53,500 nt of DNA from Mesostigma viride (taxonomy: Eukaryota; Streptophyta; Mesostigmatophyceae; Mesostigmatales; Mesostigmataceae). Positions 22,001 to 33,940 of this stretch are shown in pieces. Location: NCBI GenBank assembly GCA_009746045.1, contig RPFO01000154.1, positions 5,830,146 to 5,883,645 on the forward strand. Direction: 5' to 3'. Numbering within the stretch: position 1 is the stretch's first letter; each line of letters opens with the position of its first letter. The position numbers were made by a program, and so were the translations under genes. The notes under the pieces are model-generated. The model was not told the origin of the DNA and searched no databases. It worked only from the letters and a program-made list of their open reading frames with translations.

Positions 22001-23747
22001 CAGATTATTATGACTTTTTGGAATGCCAACCATGCCTCACGCCATCCCAATGTGGCAAGAAACCACATTTATGCCGCAAACATGTACAGGCCTTGCTCTA
22101 TGCCTTGCAGGACACAACGGCGACTATACGTCCATCTGTACGTCAACGTAGGTTTGTAGTCCGCCACAAGGTTATACATCTCGGCTTCAACGCACGAGTT
22201 TGGATTGCCACAGATGATTGAAGCACAATAATGAACAAGCGGTTCGGATTGCGGCAAAAATCCAAGCATCATAGGGATGAGAGAGTGAGCACAGAAGATT
22301 CAAGCATGATGGAAAAGGAGCGGCTAGAATTGGCAGAATTGCTAGAAGATGCAAGCATCATAGAACATGTGAGCATCGCAGATAATAAGCACCATAAGAT
22401 ACGTAAGCATGACAGAGAACAAGCGTCTAGGATTGCCTTAAAAGATACGCGCGTAATAGAACATGTGAGCATCGCAGATAATAAGCATCATAATAGGAGA
22501 CATCACAAGCAGATGACAGAGAATATTGGAACACATAAGCATCATAGGAGACATGAACAGAAGATGACAGAGAACATCGGAACAAATAAGCATCATAGGA
22601 GACGAGAGAAGCAGATGACAGAGAACATCGGAACAAACAAGCACCATAGGCGACATCATAAGCAGATGACAGAGAACATCAGAACAAATGGCTCAAAACT
22701 CCAAAAAAATGACTTCAGAATGGAGGGTTAACAGGGATGAAGTGGCAAAACGGCCCAGTGTATGCCTCTAGTAAGAGATACATTCATTAGGAATGGTGGC
22801 TATTGATACTTGGTGGCAAACATCAGGACATTTGGGGTTCACGACATGTGGTCTCACACGCTGGCAGTGTTAGGCGTTGGCAAGGACAGCGTAACCTCAG
22901 GCAGCAGTAACACATATATAAAACCTGGTGATGGCGGAATGTTGTAACCTTACAGTAGAACGAGAAAGTGTGTCAACAAGTAACGAACACTCTGGCACAA
23001 AGCATCTAAATGAGGATCTGCACGACGCTGGAAGGTCATACACTTTATAGAATCCTCGAAGGTGGAACGTCGGGATTGTGAACACGGATGGACCACAGAC
23101 GTAGAAATTAAAGCTGCCTGGCGTGATTCCAAATGATTGTAGGTAAGATCTCGCGCAGTTCAGAAATCACACAAGTGCTCGTTTGGCCAACCGAGTATGC
23201 GCGCAAGGCGTCTGGTGACACGCAATTTTAAAAGCAAAGCTGCAATTATCGTTCAAGAAACATTAGACGCGCTAGTGTACGGTATGGGACAGGATTTACG
23301 TAATACTATTTAATTATTACCGGTGACTTCATCTCCTGACGCTTCGAGGTGCGTTAAGTAGGTGCTTTTTACGCCAATATCCCAGAGGCACCAGTCACTG
23401 ATGAACATTGGCGACAGGTGCATCCCGCGTTTCTTGCGTTCACAGAAGAAAATTCGTTCCAACTTCGGGCACCGCAACGCCATAAACGAGAGAAGTTTGA
23501 CGACATCAACATCATGTGGCATGTCCAGATCGTTGACCTCTACTTTCTCCAGAAGCAAACAGTCAACGATGCTTTTGCAATGAATCGATGCCTGACGTAG
23601 AGCCAGCAAGTCAGGGAACGATAGCAGGCTGAGTATTTTAATATTCCCGACACCTGACGTCGCAAGTAGCCGTTCAAACTCCGACATCCCATACCTGCGG
23701 AGCAGCGGCTGCTGACTACTAGGCCTCGCAATGCCCTTGCTTTCCAT
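17483..23747 (-). CDS. F-box/LRR (AMN1-type) protein with huge disordered insertion
   Basis: Two exons are inferred: 23747-23321 (ATG at 23747) and 20949-17483 (TAG stop). The intron has donor G|GTAATA and acceptor ACAG|AC. The phases fit (427+3467 nt, about 1297 residues), and the join restores an LRR repeat (EVT|DRSLRVIA). An F-box-like segment is near residues 35-75. AMN1-type LRRs (C..L..L.L..C..VTD.G) run from about 80 to 545 and again from about 1128 to the end. Between them lie about 580 disordered residues: Gly/Arg-rich, Ala-Arg and Gly-Ala runs, a 20+ poly-Ala, Asp/Asn-rich stretches and about nine NPPPDPN units. F-box/LRR proteins usually select substrates for SCF ubiquitin ligases; a role here is inferred from family only. 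A further 5' exon is possible. Confidence 0.75.
18247..18441 (-). repeat. 21-bp coding minisatellite
   Basis: About nine copies of a 21-bp unit (plus strand TTGTTTGGGTCAGGAGGAGG plus one base) encode NPPPDPN on the minus strand. Few variants are seen, so the array looks recently amplified. Confidence 0.85.
18865..18930 (-). repeat. (CAG)22 triplet repeat coding poly-Ala
   Basis: Twenty-two uninterrupted CAG units on the plus strand are followed by CCCCAG and CCCGAG hexamers to about 19016. On the coding strand they read as poly-Ala, then Gly-Ala and Ala-Arg repeats. Confidence 0.9.
21150..21360. repeat. Polypyrimidine/polypurine tract in the intron
   Basis: About 200 bp of CCCTCCCTCCCCT-type sequence lies in the 2.37-kb intron of the F-box/LRR gene. 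ORFs across it are compositional artefacts. Confidence 0.85.
21370..21800. repeat. TTCAACTGAA satellite-like array in the intron
   Basis: Irregular 10-11 bp units of the type TTCAACTGAA and TTCAACCGAA fill this part of the intron. The unit is itself near-palindromic. Confidence 0.75.
22490..22690 (+). repeat. 51-bp tandem repeat in the intron (open on plus strand)
   Basis: About four units of 51 bp lie inside a 166-codon plus-strand frame (22231-22731), reading KHHRRHxxxMTENIGTN. The unit length is a multiple of three, which keeps the frame open. The frame is antisense within the F-box/LRR intron, so coding is doubtful. Confidence 0.55.
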
Positions 23748-25946
23748 GACTGCGACAGGAGGTTCCGCCACTGCAGTGAACCCAATTTGTGCCGCACGAT
23801 ATCGTTAATTACAACACGCTCGCCATGCCGGGCGTGCAACGTGCACTCTAATTTACGTTGTTTTCCCTCTGTCTCTTGCCACGTTCTCCACGCCGTTTAT
23901 TCCCAAGGAGTGGAGGCCGTCCATCGCCAGGGCTACAAGCTCGGGCACACCGCAAGCGTCGGCCCCATGGCATGGCGCCGAGAAGAGGGCCGGACTGGGC
24001 CCGGGTTTCCAGAAGACGCCACGCTGGACAAGGCTGGATTACATATTTTGATTTTGGCGCGAAAAATGAATACAGCGCGCGTCTGTCACATGGCCGGCGG
24101 GCAGGGCGCGGCGCGAGCAGAATGCACGACAGGAATATATGTAAGATAGCATTTATTTGTGCACCCGCAACTCGCAAGATCCCCAGTTCGGCAGTTCCCC
24201 ACGAAGCCAGCTGATGAGCTGATGAGTTATAAATGACTTGTTGTAAATGAGTGCTGACACGGCATTATTGTCGATTGTCGTCATTAACAACGAAAAACTA
24301 GAGTTGAATATCGAGATTTCCCAGTTCGTTACTTACGAGCTATTATTATTTGTACCCATGGCCACACGGCCACTATTGCTTACATTTGGCTGATATGAGG
24401 AGCGACTTCTCTGATAAAACTTCACGCAACCATTAGAGTAACCAAATTCAAAGCCGGATTGACAAAATAGATGGGATTACCAGCATATGTACGGGCTGTG
24501 TCGGTCCTAAGCAAGTCTCTGCCAGGTTGTGACATTGCTCCGGGTATAAGGCACGCTAGAGATCCATGGCGCCTTTGCAGTAGTTTCTAACAGCAAAAAT
24601 ATTCCAAATGATCCAGGAACCTGTTAATTGATTCACAGAAAATGATTCGATCGTTGATGGACATCCTCGAATCCTGAACATGAGTTCGAAGTAAGTGAAA
24701 CTTTTTGTGTGTGTGACCAAAGGCATTTCAGGCTTCTGCTTCTTGAATGGATTAGCGATTTCTCCTCGCGCGACCTTGCGGCCTGCCCCCCCCCTCCGCG
24801 GAATAGCAATTTCATTTGCGTCATTTGAGAAGGAGTGCACTGGAGCTTCCACTTTTGGCCATAAAGGGCTCATTTAAAAGATTGTCGGCGTCTTCCATAG
24901 AGTAAATTCTGGTGGTCTCCTGTAACGATATCAACGGCGGAAGGGGGGACAGATTAGAGTAGAAAGAACAGCTGTCATTTCTATGATATTTTTGCTTGTC
25001 GCTACCCCCTTGCCCGTAATTCCTGTTGTACTTCCTAATCTACCCAAGAGCCAACGTACTTGGTGATGACTGCCTGTATTAGAGTGCACTGTGTGCTATT
25101 GCATATTGTACTACTGCGTACAGGAACTTGTGGGTTTCTCTGGCCCATCTAATGTCTGTCTATTAAATAAGTAGGGAAGTACTTAGCCCCGTTAGGACAA
25201 GTGCTTAAAAAGGACAAGTGCTTAAGGCCGAGGCAGGCTAGACCAGGCCAGGCCGCACCAGGTGAGGCCACTCCAGATAAGATGAAACAGGACAATAGTT
25301 TCTGCCCCAGAAGCTTTGCATTGTTTGTGGATCACATCTGATATCGCCATTTATGCTGCCTTCCTGTGTTTCTGGCATCGTCAGTATTAGAATACCCTCC
25401 TGCGCTCTCCCCCTCCCCCTCCCCCCCTTTCCTCACCCCCTCGCTGTCTCTAGGCCCATGCCCCCCAGCACTCTCCCTACCCCCCCTCCCTCATGTGCTT
25501 TTCTTCTCTTTCCCAGCGGCCCCACGTTGCATCCTTCACAACCCACGGATGGAAACAATTACGCAAACCCTCAACAGTAAGAAACTGCATCCAACCCTCA
25601 AAAACTCCTCCCCCCCTCCTCTCCCCCCCTCCTTCCCTCCTTTTTTATTCGCCTCTCTGTCCATCCCCCACCTCCCATCCCCCACCTCCCATCCCCCACG
25701 TCCCATCCCCCACGTCCCATCCCCCACCTCCCATCCCCCACCTCCCATCCCCCTCCTTCATCTCCCCCTCCGATTCCCCCTCCTTCAATCTTGGCTCTGC
25801 AAGGGGAACCACTTCTAGATCCTTGTACCCCCTTCAATCCTCCTCTACCCACCCCCTCCTCTCAGTTTTTCCCCTCCTTGCCCCCACCCCCCCACCCCCC
25901 ACCCCCCCCACCGCGAATGCATCCCCCCCATCCCATGCCACCCCAG
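23748..25946. other. Intergenic region between divergent genes
   Basis: It should hold the promoter of the minus-strand F-box/LRR gene and the 5' part of the plus-strand gene, including unseen first exon(s). 25353-25946 is C/T-rich with CCCACCTCCCAT repeats and ends in a good acceptor near 25946. A minus-strand frame at 24556-24873 looks somewhat protein-like but has no recognisable domain. Confidence 0.4.
24556..24873 (-). CDS. Possible small exon or ORF, unrecognised
   Basis: A 105-codon frame starts near the window's CATTTGCGTC region and contains a basic stretch (ANPFKKQKPEM). Composition is more balanced than in nearby shadow frames. No domain, clear splice site or partner exon was found. 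It may be chance. Confidence 0.2.
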   Translation of the reverse strand: MSPLWPKVEAPVHSFSNDANEIAIPRRGGAGRKVARGEIANPFKKQKPEMPLVTHTKSFTYFELMFRIRGCPSTIESFSVNQLTGSWIIWNIFAVRNYCKGAMDL

Positions 25947-27154
25947 CCCGTACCGTGAAGGCGGCTCCAGCATCAACCGCGCTCGCCCAACCTCTTGCCA
26001 CCCCCAGCCGGTCCATCCGAGTCAGCGGCGTATCCGCAGCGCGTCGGCTCGCTCCAGCTCGCAACGCCAGCACAACGCTGATGTCAGCGACCGGCACTAC
26101 GGCAGCAGGAGCAACCATGACCGGCTCTATGGCAGGTACCAAGAACAGTATCAGGGTAGTGACCGGGACAGGGATGATGGTAGCAGGAGCAATCACCGGC
26201 TTGAGGACCTTGGTGGCTCCGAGCGTAGCAGCTATGACCGTGGTGGTTATGACCGTGGTGGCTATGATGGTCGCCAGTACACCGGTGCCAACAACCGCCG
26301 GCCGCATGACACGAATGGCTACAATGACCAGGACGATGGCTACAGTGACCCCTATCGCGCCACCAACGACCGCTACGACGCCGGCAACAGCGGGGGACAA
26401 GGGCTCCCTCGTGCCTCCCGCCACCGTGACTACAATGGTGACGACAATGACGATGATGCCCCATCGCAGGGACATGGCCCTCGCGGCTACCAGCCCAGGG
26501 CGGCCCAGGGTTCACCCCCCCGCCGGGTCACTGTGGCCGAGGACTACAGTGACCCCGGCCGGTACCTGGACGTCTGGGACGACGACCTTGATCTATTATT
26601 AGACCAGCGTGTGTTTGACGGCATCCAACGTAGTGTCAGCCGGCCGACCGTCACGCGGGGGGCACCGACGATACTGGCGGCTCAAAACGATACTTGGAGT
26701 GAGACTCGGGGCGGAGATGGTGGGGGTGGCCTTGGTGGCAGTCATGGGCCAGCCTACGCGCCAGGGCAAGCCAACACGGGGAGGCAGGGCAACGTGGGGG
26801 GCAAAGGCCAGAGGCTCTCGCCCAGGGAGCACCAGGGGCGCATCACAGGGGCGCCAGGTGGCCAAGTTGGGGAACCGGCAGGGCGGGGTGGCGTGCGTGC
26901 AGGGGCGGACGCGTTCGGGGGTTGGGCGTCGGATGGCACAGAGCAAGTGCCGGACGTGGCGCCGAAGGTGAGTGATGACATAAACATGCGTGCGGTGATG
27001 CATCAGTGACATAGGCGCATGAGGTGTTGACTGTGGCTCCTCTATATCTTGGCAAGGCAATCGTGCCTGAACAGTTGCAGGATTCGAATTTCTAATTTTA
27101 TTGTTAGTATTGGTGTCTGGGGATGTTCACAGCAACATATATATTTAGCTGTGA

Positions 27155-27213
<59 letters not shown>

Positions 27214-27222
27214 GTCTCTCTG

Positions 27223-27296
<74 letters not shown>

Positions 27297-27369
27297 CTCC
27301 CTCCCTCCCCCTCCCTCCCTCCCTCCCTCCCTCCCTCCCTCCCTCCCTCCCTCCCTCCCTCCTCCCTCC

Positions 27370-27450
<81 letters not shown>

Positions 27451-30400
27451 GCCAGTCATCATGCCTTCTCACCCCCCCGCTCTCATCATCACCCTCGGGT
27501 AACTCAATACACATTATGTATGTTTGTTACATCATCCCATCGGTAACCGTCGTGCCTGCAGCAGCCAGCCCGGCCGGTGCTCCGCGGCCGCGACTTCTGG
27601 CGCATCAGTGACAGCAGTGCCAACAGTCAGGCCCCCCCGCCCCTCTCCCGGGCCCGCCCCCGCTCACCCCTTGGCCAGCGGGTTGACACATCGCCTGCGC
27701 TTGACTCTAGATATGGCATGGTAGATAATGGGCTGGGGCAGGGTGGCTCGCGGTCCGCAAACATGGTTGGCTATGGTGGGCACTCGGGGACTGTGGGGAG
27801 TTCTTGTGACGGGTCGGGACATGATCGTGATGGTGCGAGGGATGGCAGCTATGCGGCCGATGGCAGCTATGCGGCCGCCACGCAGGGCAACCGCTCTGGA
27901 AAAGAAGAACGTTTCAGCGCTGACGGCCGTGGGGAGTACCGGGGCACTAGCAGCGATAAACCACCACCGCATGAGGTCTCCCGAGGGGGGGGGTCCCCGG
28001 ACAGTGAGGGCTCAGGCTCCAGGGGGGGATCCCCTGAATCCCCGGGGACAGGGCGCCCCGAGCTGGCCAGTAAACCCCCGCGGCCGCCGCCCCGTGGGAG
28101 CAACGAGGGAGGTGCGCCGAGGGCAGGCATATTGCGCTCCTCACAGGGATCCTATCCCTCCTCCTCCTCCTCCTCATCATCATCATCATCCTCATCGTCA
28201 TCGTTGCCGAAAGCCCAAGGTCAGGAAGGGGTGGGCGCCTCAACCCGGTCTCTAGGTCTCGCCGACGTGGGCGGCAGCACGAGTGGTAGGGACGGGCAGG
28301 GAGGGGATGCCCCCAGCTCGCAGGGGGGCAAGGATGCGGCGGGAAGTACGGGGGGGGGGGAAGTGCGGATGGGACACGTCGTGCTTTTGGCGAAAGGGGT
28401 GATGGAAAAGCCTCGCAGAGTGACCACCATTCTTACAGTGACCTGGTGGGGGGAGCTGCGGCGCAGGAAGGCGTGTCAGGATCGTCGTCAAGGAGGGCGA
28501 GTCGGGTGTCAGGTTCCTTTGTCCGATTTGAGGGGTTCGGTCCGGGGACGGAGGACAGAGTCGCGGATGGTGGCCGAGGGTTGCCAGATGTCAGCGCGGG
28601 AGTGGCGGACGCCGGTGCAAGGAGTGGCGTGGGGGGGAACGTGGGTAATAATGCGGAGGCAGCGGTCTTGGGGACAGGCCAATGGGTGCAAGGGGATGCC
28701 GTGGGGGGGCTGGATGGTAGAGAGGCACCCTCCGCGGGGGCGGTTGATGTGCGAGGGCCAACCCCGTCAGCGGGGAGTTCTAGCCCCCAGGACGAGGGGA
28801 ATGGCGACGGCTCGGCGGTTGCAATCAGTCAGCTGCCAGGTGTACAGGGATCCCTGGGTCAGGAGGAACAGGGAGCGGTGGTCGGCGCGGACGGATGCCG
28901 GCAGAAGGGGCCAGAGCAGCCAGAGAGTTGGGGAGATGGGGCGGAGGTGGTCGATGGGGAGGGTAGACTGGTTAGAGGGGACAATCAAGGAGGGAGGGGT
29001 GATGGGGGCGGGAACGAGCGGGGGAGGGAAGAGGGGAACGTGGTTGAAGAGGACGAGGAGGTGGGAGAGAGCACCAGTACACCGGGGTCGGAGGAAGGCC
29101 CCGCGGCATTGCAGTACAGTTTCACCAGCAGCCGCAACGGAGCCGGCGGTGCTAGTTCCGTTGATGGTGGTGGCCATGGTGCTGGGGAGGATGGCGCGGG
29201 AATGGCAGCAGGGGCGGTGGGGGAGGAAAGGTCGGCGGACGCCTGGATGGCGTTTGAGCGGTCGCTCCCTGCCAGCCAGGGACTCTGGTGGGAGGGGGAT
29301 GAGCGGCTGGACCTGGCTGGGGGTGGTGCGGCGGTGGGGGGGGAGGCTGCTGAGGAGGGGTTATTGCTACGGGAGGAGGGGGTGGTCGAGGATGGTGAGG
29401 GCGATGAGTATGGAGACGATTTTGTTTATGAGGAGGATGATGCGGGCGGCGATGATGATTATAGCGAGTATGGGGATGAGGGGGGTGGACGGCCGGCAGG
29501 CGTCGCGGGGCTGGAAGCAGAGGGCGACCGGTACAGTGACCAGTACAGTGACCGCATGGATGACCGTTATCGTGATGATGAACGGGGCGGTGAACTGGAG
29601 GGAGGCCAGTCTGAGAGCGCCGAAGGGTACCCTGGCGAGGGGGGGCAAGGGGAGTGGGTTGATGAGACTGATGGGGTGGTGAATTGTGAGGAGAGTGATC
29701 GCTCCCAGGCTGCTGTTGGCCGTGAGGGGCGCCGGTCAGGCAAGAAAGGTGTACAGGGAGTGGCGGGGAGGCGTAGGAAGGCGGGGCACGTGGCCGAGGA
29801 GGAGGGGGAGGAGGAGGAAGAGGAGGTGGTACGAGTGGGCAGGCTGCGGCCGGGGTCAGGTAGCCGGAGGGCCAAGTCGGGGCCGACGCAGCCCGCGGCC
29901 AAGAAGATGCTCCCTCGCAAGTACACAGAGTCGGTCGGCTTGTTGCCAGAGGTACGGCGGGCGTTAATCTAGGCTGATCATCTAGGCTGTTAATCTAGGC
30001 TGTGATATATTTATGCTCACCATTGGTGCCAGCTTTCGGTACAAACTATGGGGTTGCTCACAAGGACTATGTGGGCGCTGACACCAGCACGGTGGTTGCT
30101 GACACAAGCACGGTGGGTATTGTCACCAGCACGTGGTGGGCGCTGACACCAGCACGATTGCCTACACCGATGGCAGCAAGGTTGCTTACATGCCTACACA
30201 CATACAATACGGCTTGTACAACCACATCATGTTTGTCAACATGGTGTTTTTGTCCACAGGGTGCCTTTGGCAAGGTGGTCTTTTGGTCTACGCTGTGTTT
30301 CCCTGAATCCGTGGGATGGTTTGGTAGCAGCTGGGCTATGGAAATTACAGTTTGGTAGTAGGTTGCGCACTTTGTGCCTGCAATATGCATATGAACGATT

Positions 30401-31890
30401 TAATTCCTGGACTATTGGACTAGTTGTGTAAACCTATTGTAAAGATTAGTTGCATTTATTAGGAAGCAATGTTGATTGACAGCTGTTTCCTGATTGCGGG
30501 AGCTTGAATCCACGCGGTCATTGCCACGATTCCACATCGCACAATTCCCCAATATCTCCTAATAATTTTCCCTCCCTGACGTTTTCCCCCCTTTCATGTT
30601 TCCCCTTTTTTCTTAAACATCGCCCCCCAGTGATGGTGGCGGTGGAAGGTGGGTGGGTGGCGTGGCGGGGTGCGGTTGGGATGTGCCGTTGGGTTGGGGA
30701 TGTTGATGAAGGGAAAGGGGCAGGAAAACACCAGGGCCACAGTATTAACTCAAGTGAGGTTTAGAGGTATTAGATTCAGTAACGTAGTCCTATCGTAGTA
30801 GGATGTGCCTGCTGGATGCACTACTCGCTGGGCCATCCCTAACCGAACGCGTAATTCGTAAACCCTGGGTCACCCTCAACCAACCCTGCAGGCTACCCTG
30901 CGCCGCTACGAGACCATGGACAAGGAGGCGCTGATCGCGACGGCCATGCGGCTGGTGCGAGAGATCATGTAAGTCATCACAAAGATTTTTTTTCTGTTTG
31001 CTATAACAAATGTGCGAGTTTTGTTATCGCAAGTGACACCGGCCTCCTCATCAAAGCCTAAGCTTCTAGTCCGTAATTCAATCCGCAATTCGCATAAATT
31101 TGGCTCTACTCTTCTATTCCTTCCTGTTGATGTTTCTTTTCTCATCAATCAGAGCTGAAGTTTGCATAAAAACCCGGTTATATTTTGTACACCATCCCTA
31201 TTTGAACGGCATTGATAGTGTTGTTTTGTTTCATCGTCCCCTCCACCATCTCATCCACCCCGCAGGGCCAAGGGGGCAATAAAAAAATCACCCCCCAGGA
31301 GACGCCCAGGCGCGCCCTCCAAGTCATCCGCGTCGACCTTCACCACCTCCCCCCAGGCCAGTGCCTCCTCCCTATCGCTCCCCTCGTCCTCTGAGAGCAG
31401 AAGCTCGATGACTGGGCCGCTCGACCCCGTGATCCGCCGCAAGGACGCCTGGTTCCCCCTGGGGGCGCTCCCCCCCAAGCCGCCCATGCCCCTTGTCCGG
31501 ATGGAGATCCCTGGGGGGTCCCTGGCTGCGCTGCGCTGGCGGCGCGCCGTGCGCAAGGTGCTGAGCCGCGCGGGGTACCCCGCATACAACCGGGCGAGCA
31601 GCATCACGCGTGCAAGCAGCATCCACCGCCGGGCCAAGGCCACGTTTGACGCAACCGCGCGCGCGCCCAAGCGGAAAGGGGCCAACCTGTCGGTGATCGT
31701 CGAACGGCCCAATGGGATGCCGGGGGATTCGCCGCTGGCTCTCCGGGACACTCAGTTCGGTGGGCCCACCCTCGGCGAACGCGACCACATGGGGCTGTCC
31801 CCTCCCCAGGGAGGAGAGCTGGGCCATGGGGAGGCAGGTGTAGCGGTTGTTGCTGGCGCCCGCCCCCGTATGAGCATGCGCCTTCCTTAG
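25947..31890 (+). CDS. Long disordered Arg/Asp/Gly-rich protein, at least 4 exons (5' end unknown)
   Basis: Exons inferred: about 25947-26967, 27562-29951, 30892-30968 and 31266-31890 (TAG). Donors are AAG|GTGAGT, GAG|GTACGG and CAT|GTAAGT, with CAG acceptors; phases agree at every join (0, 0, 2). The first exon is rich in Arg, Asp, Tyr and Gly (YDRGGYDRGGYD). The second is Gly/Ser-rich, then strongly acidic, ending with a KR-rich part. The last two exons give a predicted helix (TMDKEALIATAMRLVREIM) and a basic tail. Within exon 2 the frame changes at a G11 run (28350-28360); a one-base length difference would keep it open, so this may be a sequence error. RD/RGG-like composition suggests nucleic-acid binding or condensate formation, by inference only. 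The protein family is not recognised. Confidence 0.65.
27160..27445. repeat. Compound microsatellite (CT)n-(CCCT)n-(CT)n-(GT)n in an intron
   Basis: About 285 bp of dinucleotide and tetranucleotide repeats lie in the first visible intron of the plus-strand gene. ORFs reading poly Ser-Leu or Arg-Glu are artefacts. Confidence 0.9.
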
Positions 31891-32229
31891 GCAAATTAAC
31901 CGGGTGGCCGGCTCATTTGATGACTGTTGTATTTTTGTAAGGTGGTAATATTACACCACGTGCCTCTGTTGGAAAGGCACAGGGTATGCGAAGGCATTTC
32001 GGCAAGGATTCACCCTCGTGAGGCGTTACTTGTACATAGTGTAGGATAATGGGTAGCCTGCAACAGGCCAGAGCTAGCCCTACCAGTCATTTTCAGGAAA
32101 TTCATTATGAGGGTGACCATGTATAGCTCGATGTGAATTCCCAGCACCTGAGGATGGTCTTCTGCCCCTTTCGCATTTTTGAATCAGATGGAATTGCTGA
32201 ATATTTCGTTAAAATTAAAGTAAATTAAA
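31891..32229. other. Spacer and probable 3' UTR
   Basis: No gene seen. The left part is probably the 3' UTR of the plus-strand gene ending at 31890. Confidence 0.4.
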
Positions 32230-32985
32230 TTATTACATGACTCCGTGGGGAGATCATGTAGCACGTATTCCCTTGAGCAAGATGTCTTACAAATGCTATC
32301 CTACGCTGCCTAATCTCGTCCGAAATGCGAGGCATACCCTGATACAAAGACTCTAAAGACCTATGTGTGGATCGAAAACCCTACGTTCAGGGCCTGTCGG
32401 AGCATCCTCAGTGGTAACCGGGGGGAGATCATGTAGCACGTATTCCCTTGAGCAAGATGTCTTACAAATGCTATCCTACGCTGCCTAATCTCGTCCGAAA
32501 TGCGAGGCATACCCTGATACAAAGACTCTAAAGACCTATGCGTGGAAAACCCTGCGTTCAGGGCCTGTAGGAGCATCCTCAGTGGTAACCGTGCCGTTCA
32601 GCCGTGTGGCCAGCGTGTCCGTGAGCGTCCATGCCTCGGCGCCATAGGTGAGCACCGTGAGGACCAGGACCTTGAAGAGCATTCGCTTACGGTGCTAGCC
32701 CAGGTCCGTCGAGTGCCAGTAGGTTTTGAGCTAGCCCAGGTCAGGCCGATGCGGGTGTCCGCATCGTCGGCGGTGTCAGGGACCGGTATGCTCCTGAGCA
32801 GTTTGAAGCGATCACGGAACTCGACCTCCTTCCGGTCGAGCAGCCGGGGCAGCCTCCGGGCGGGGAACTGGTAGCCCCATTCACCATCGCCTCAGTTTTG
32901 ACATTAATCTCCAACCCCACCGCCCGCGCCTCCAAGCCCAGACAGTCCAGCCAGGTCGGAATGTGCTCAAGGCGCCCGATAAGGG
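32230..32985 (-). mobile_element. LINE-B fragment, minus orientation, internally duplicated
   Basis: The minus strand carries an RT-region remnant (LEARAVGLEI near 32935, matching 36090) and the C-terminal segment RISDEIRQRRIAFVRHLA, with many breaks. The 3' end motif appears twice because 32235-32412 is repeated at about 32420-32591. It is non-functional. Confidence 0.7.
32235..32591 (-). repeat. Tandem duplication of about 175 bp in the LINE-B fragment
   Basis: The block starting GGGGAGATCATGTAGCACG and ending near AGTGGTAACCG occurs twice in direct orientation with few differences. Confidence 0.85.
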
Positions 32986-33437
32986 TGGTATTAATTAATT
33001 AATTAATTCATTAGGAACATAACTCCGTTGGGAGTATATGTAGCACATAGCCCTGAGAAGGGGCATATGGCTTTTAATACACTATATGGGCTACTTCCTG
33101 CAGATGGGGGAATGTAAGGTGCCACCTACTCTAGATAGGTGCACCAAGGGAACCTGCACCACCGTGATCTATCAGAGCCCAGCCCAACTACTTAAGGGGG
33201 GAAGATCATCATGGCTATACAAAAGCTAGGGCATGGCTTCTCAGCAGAGAGTAGCTCTCTGCGTAGGCACAGCATAACTAAATAACAAAGCTAGGCATCA
33301 TCTGGGGGGTGGCGCGTCATGGGCACACATGTACATGACTAATTAATGTTCATGAGTCAGCTGGTGTAGTGCCTGTAGTAGGCGTGCATGTACAAGGCCA
33401 CTGTCTAACTATTCTACACTACTACTGCTGTATTCCC

Positions 33438-33930
33438 CTAAGCTGGGGCGTCTGGAGTCACTGGGGCCGCGGGTGTCGCGGGTGTCGCGTGCCAGGGCTT
33501 GTGGCCGACGTAGATGGCCGCCCCCTTCCAGTACACCGGCTGTCCCGCCTTGGTCTGCCGGAGCTGGAGGTAGGTCGGCCATAGCTCCCGTCGCAGTTGT
33601 TGCTGCGCCAGGGTCAAGTCGTCGTCCACGGTGAAGGGGGTGTTCTCGAGCCGCTTGCGACGTCTGAGAAACGAAATCTTGTCCGATGGGCTCAAAGATG
33701 AGAAGAAGCGGGGGCGCCCCTGCCTTACCCTGCGCGCGGGGAAGGCGGTGGGCGACCAGCTTAATCTCACCAAGAAGAAGGCCCATGGGAGCAATGATTT
33801 TGCTCTCAAACGCACGTGCAAGCTTCTCGGAATTCTCACCTTCCTCCATGTCGAAGTTCTTGAGCATGGCGTTAAGGCTGCGCTTGGCGAGCTCGACCTC
33901 CTCGCGGAGGTCGAGCTTCTGCTGCTGCAT
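33438..33930 (-). pseudogene. LINE ORF1-like remnant (coiled coil), frameshifted
   Basis: An N-terminal part starting MQQQKLDLREEVELAKRS looks like a coiled coil. Near 33650 the reading changes frame, and the second part contains TPFTVDDDLTLAQQQLRREL and a WKGAAIYVG stretch. That resembles the C-terminal part of L1-type ORF1 or related proteins. The family assignment is from pattern only. Confidence 0.5.
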
Positions 33931-33940
33931 GGAGCTGTGC
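33929..33940. repeat. Target site duplication of LINE-A, left copy
   Basis: ATGGAGCTGTGC is identical to 37027-37038 on the other side of LINE-A. Confidence 0.85.

Noticed and set aside
23787-24214. Plus-strand ORFs of about 120 codons near the F-box gene start
   Set aside because: No domain, biased composition, and the position fits a promoter region of the minus-strand gene.
25493-26602. 369-codon plus-strand ORF
   Set aside because: It overlaps the chosen frame, is Thr/Pro/Ala-rich from repeat sequence and does not join to the next exon in phase.
27104-27611. ORFs of poly Ser-Leu or Arg-Glu
   Set aside because: They are translations of CT/GT microsatellites in an intron.
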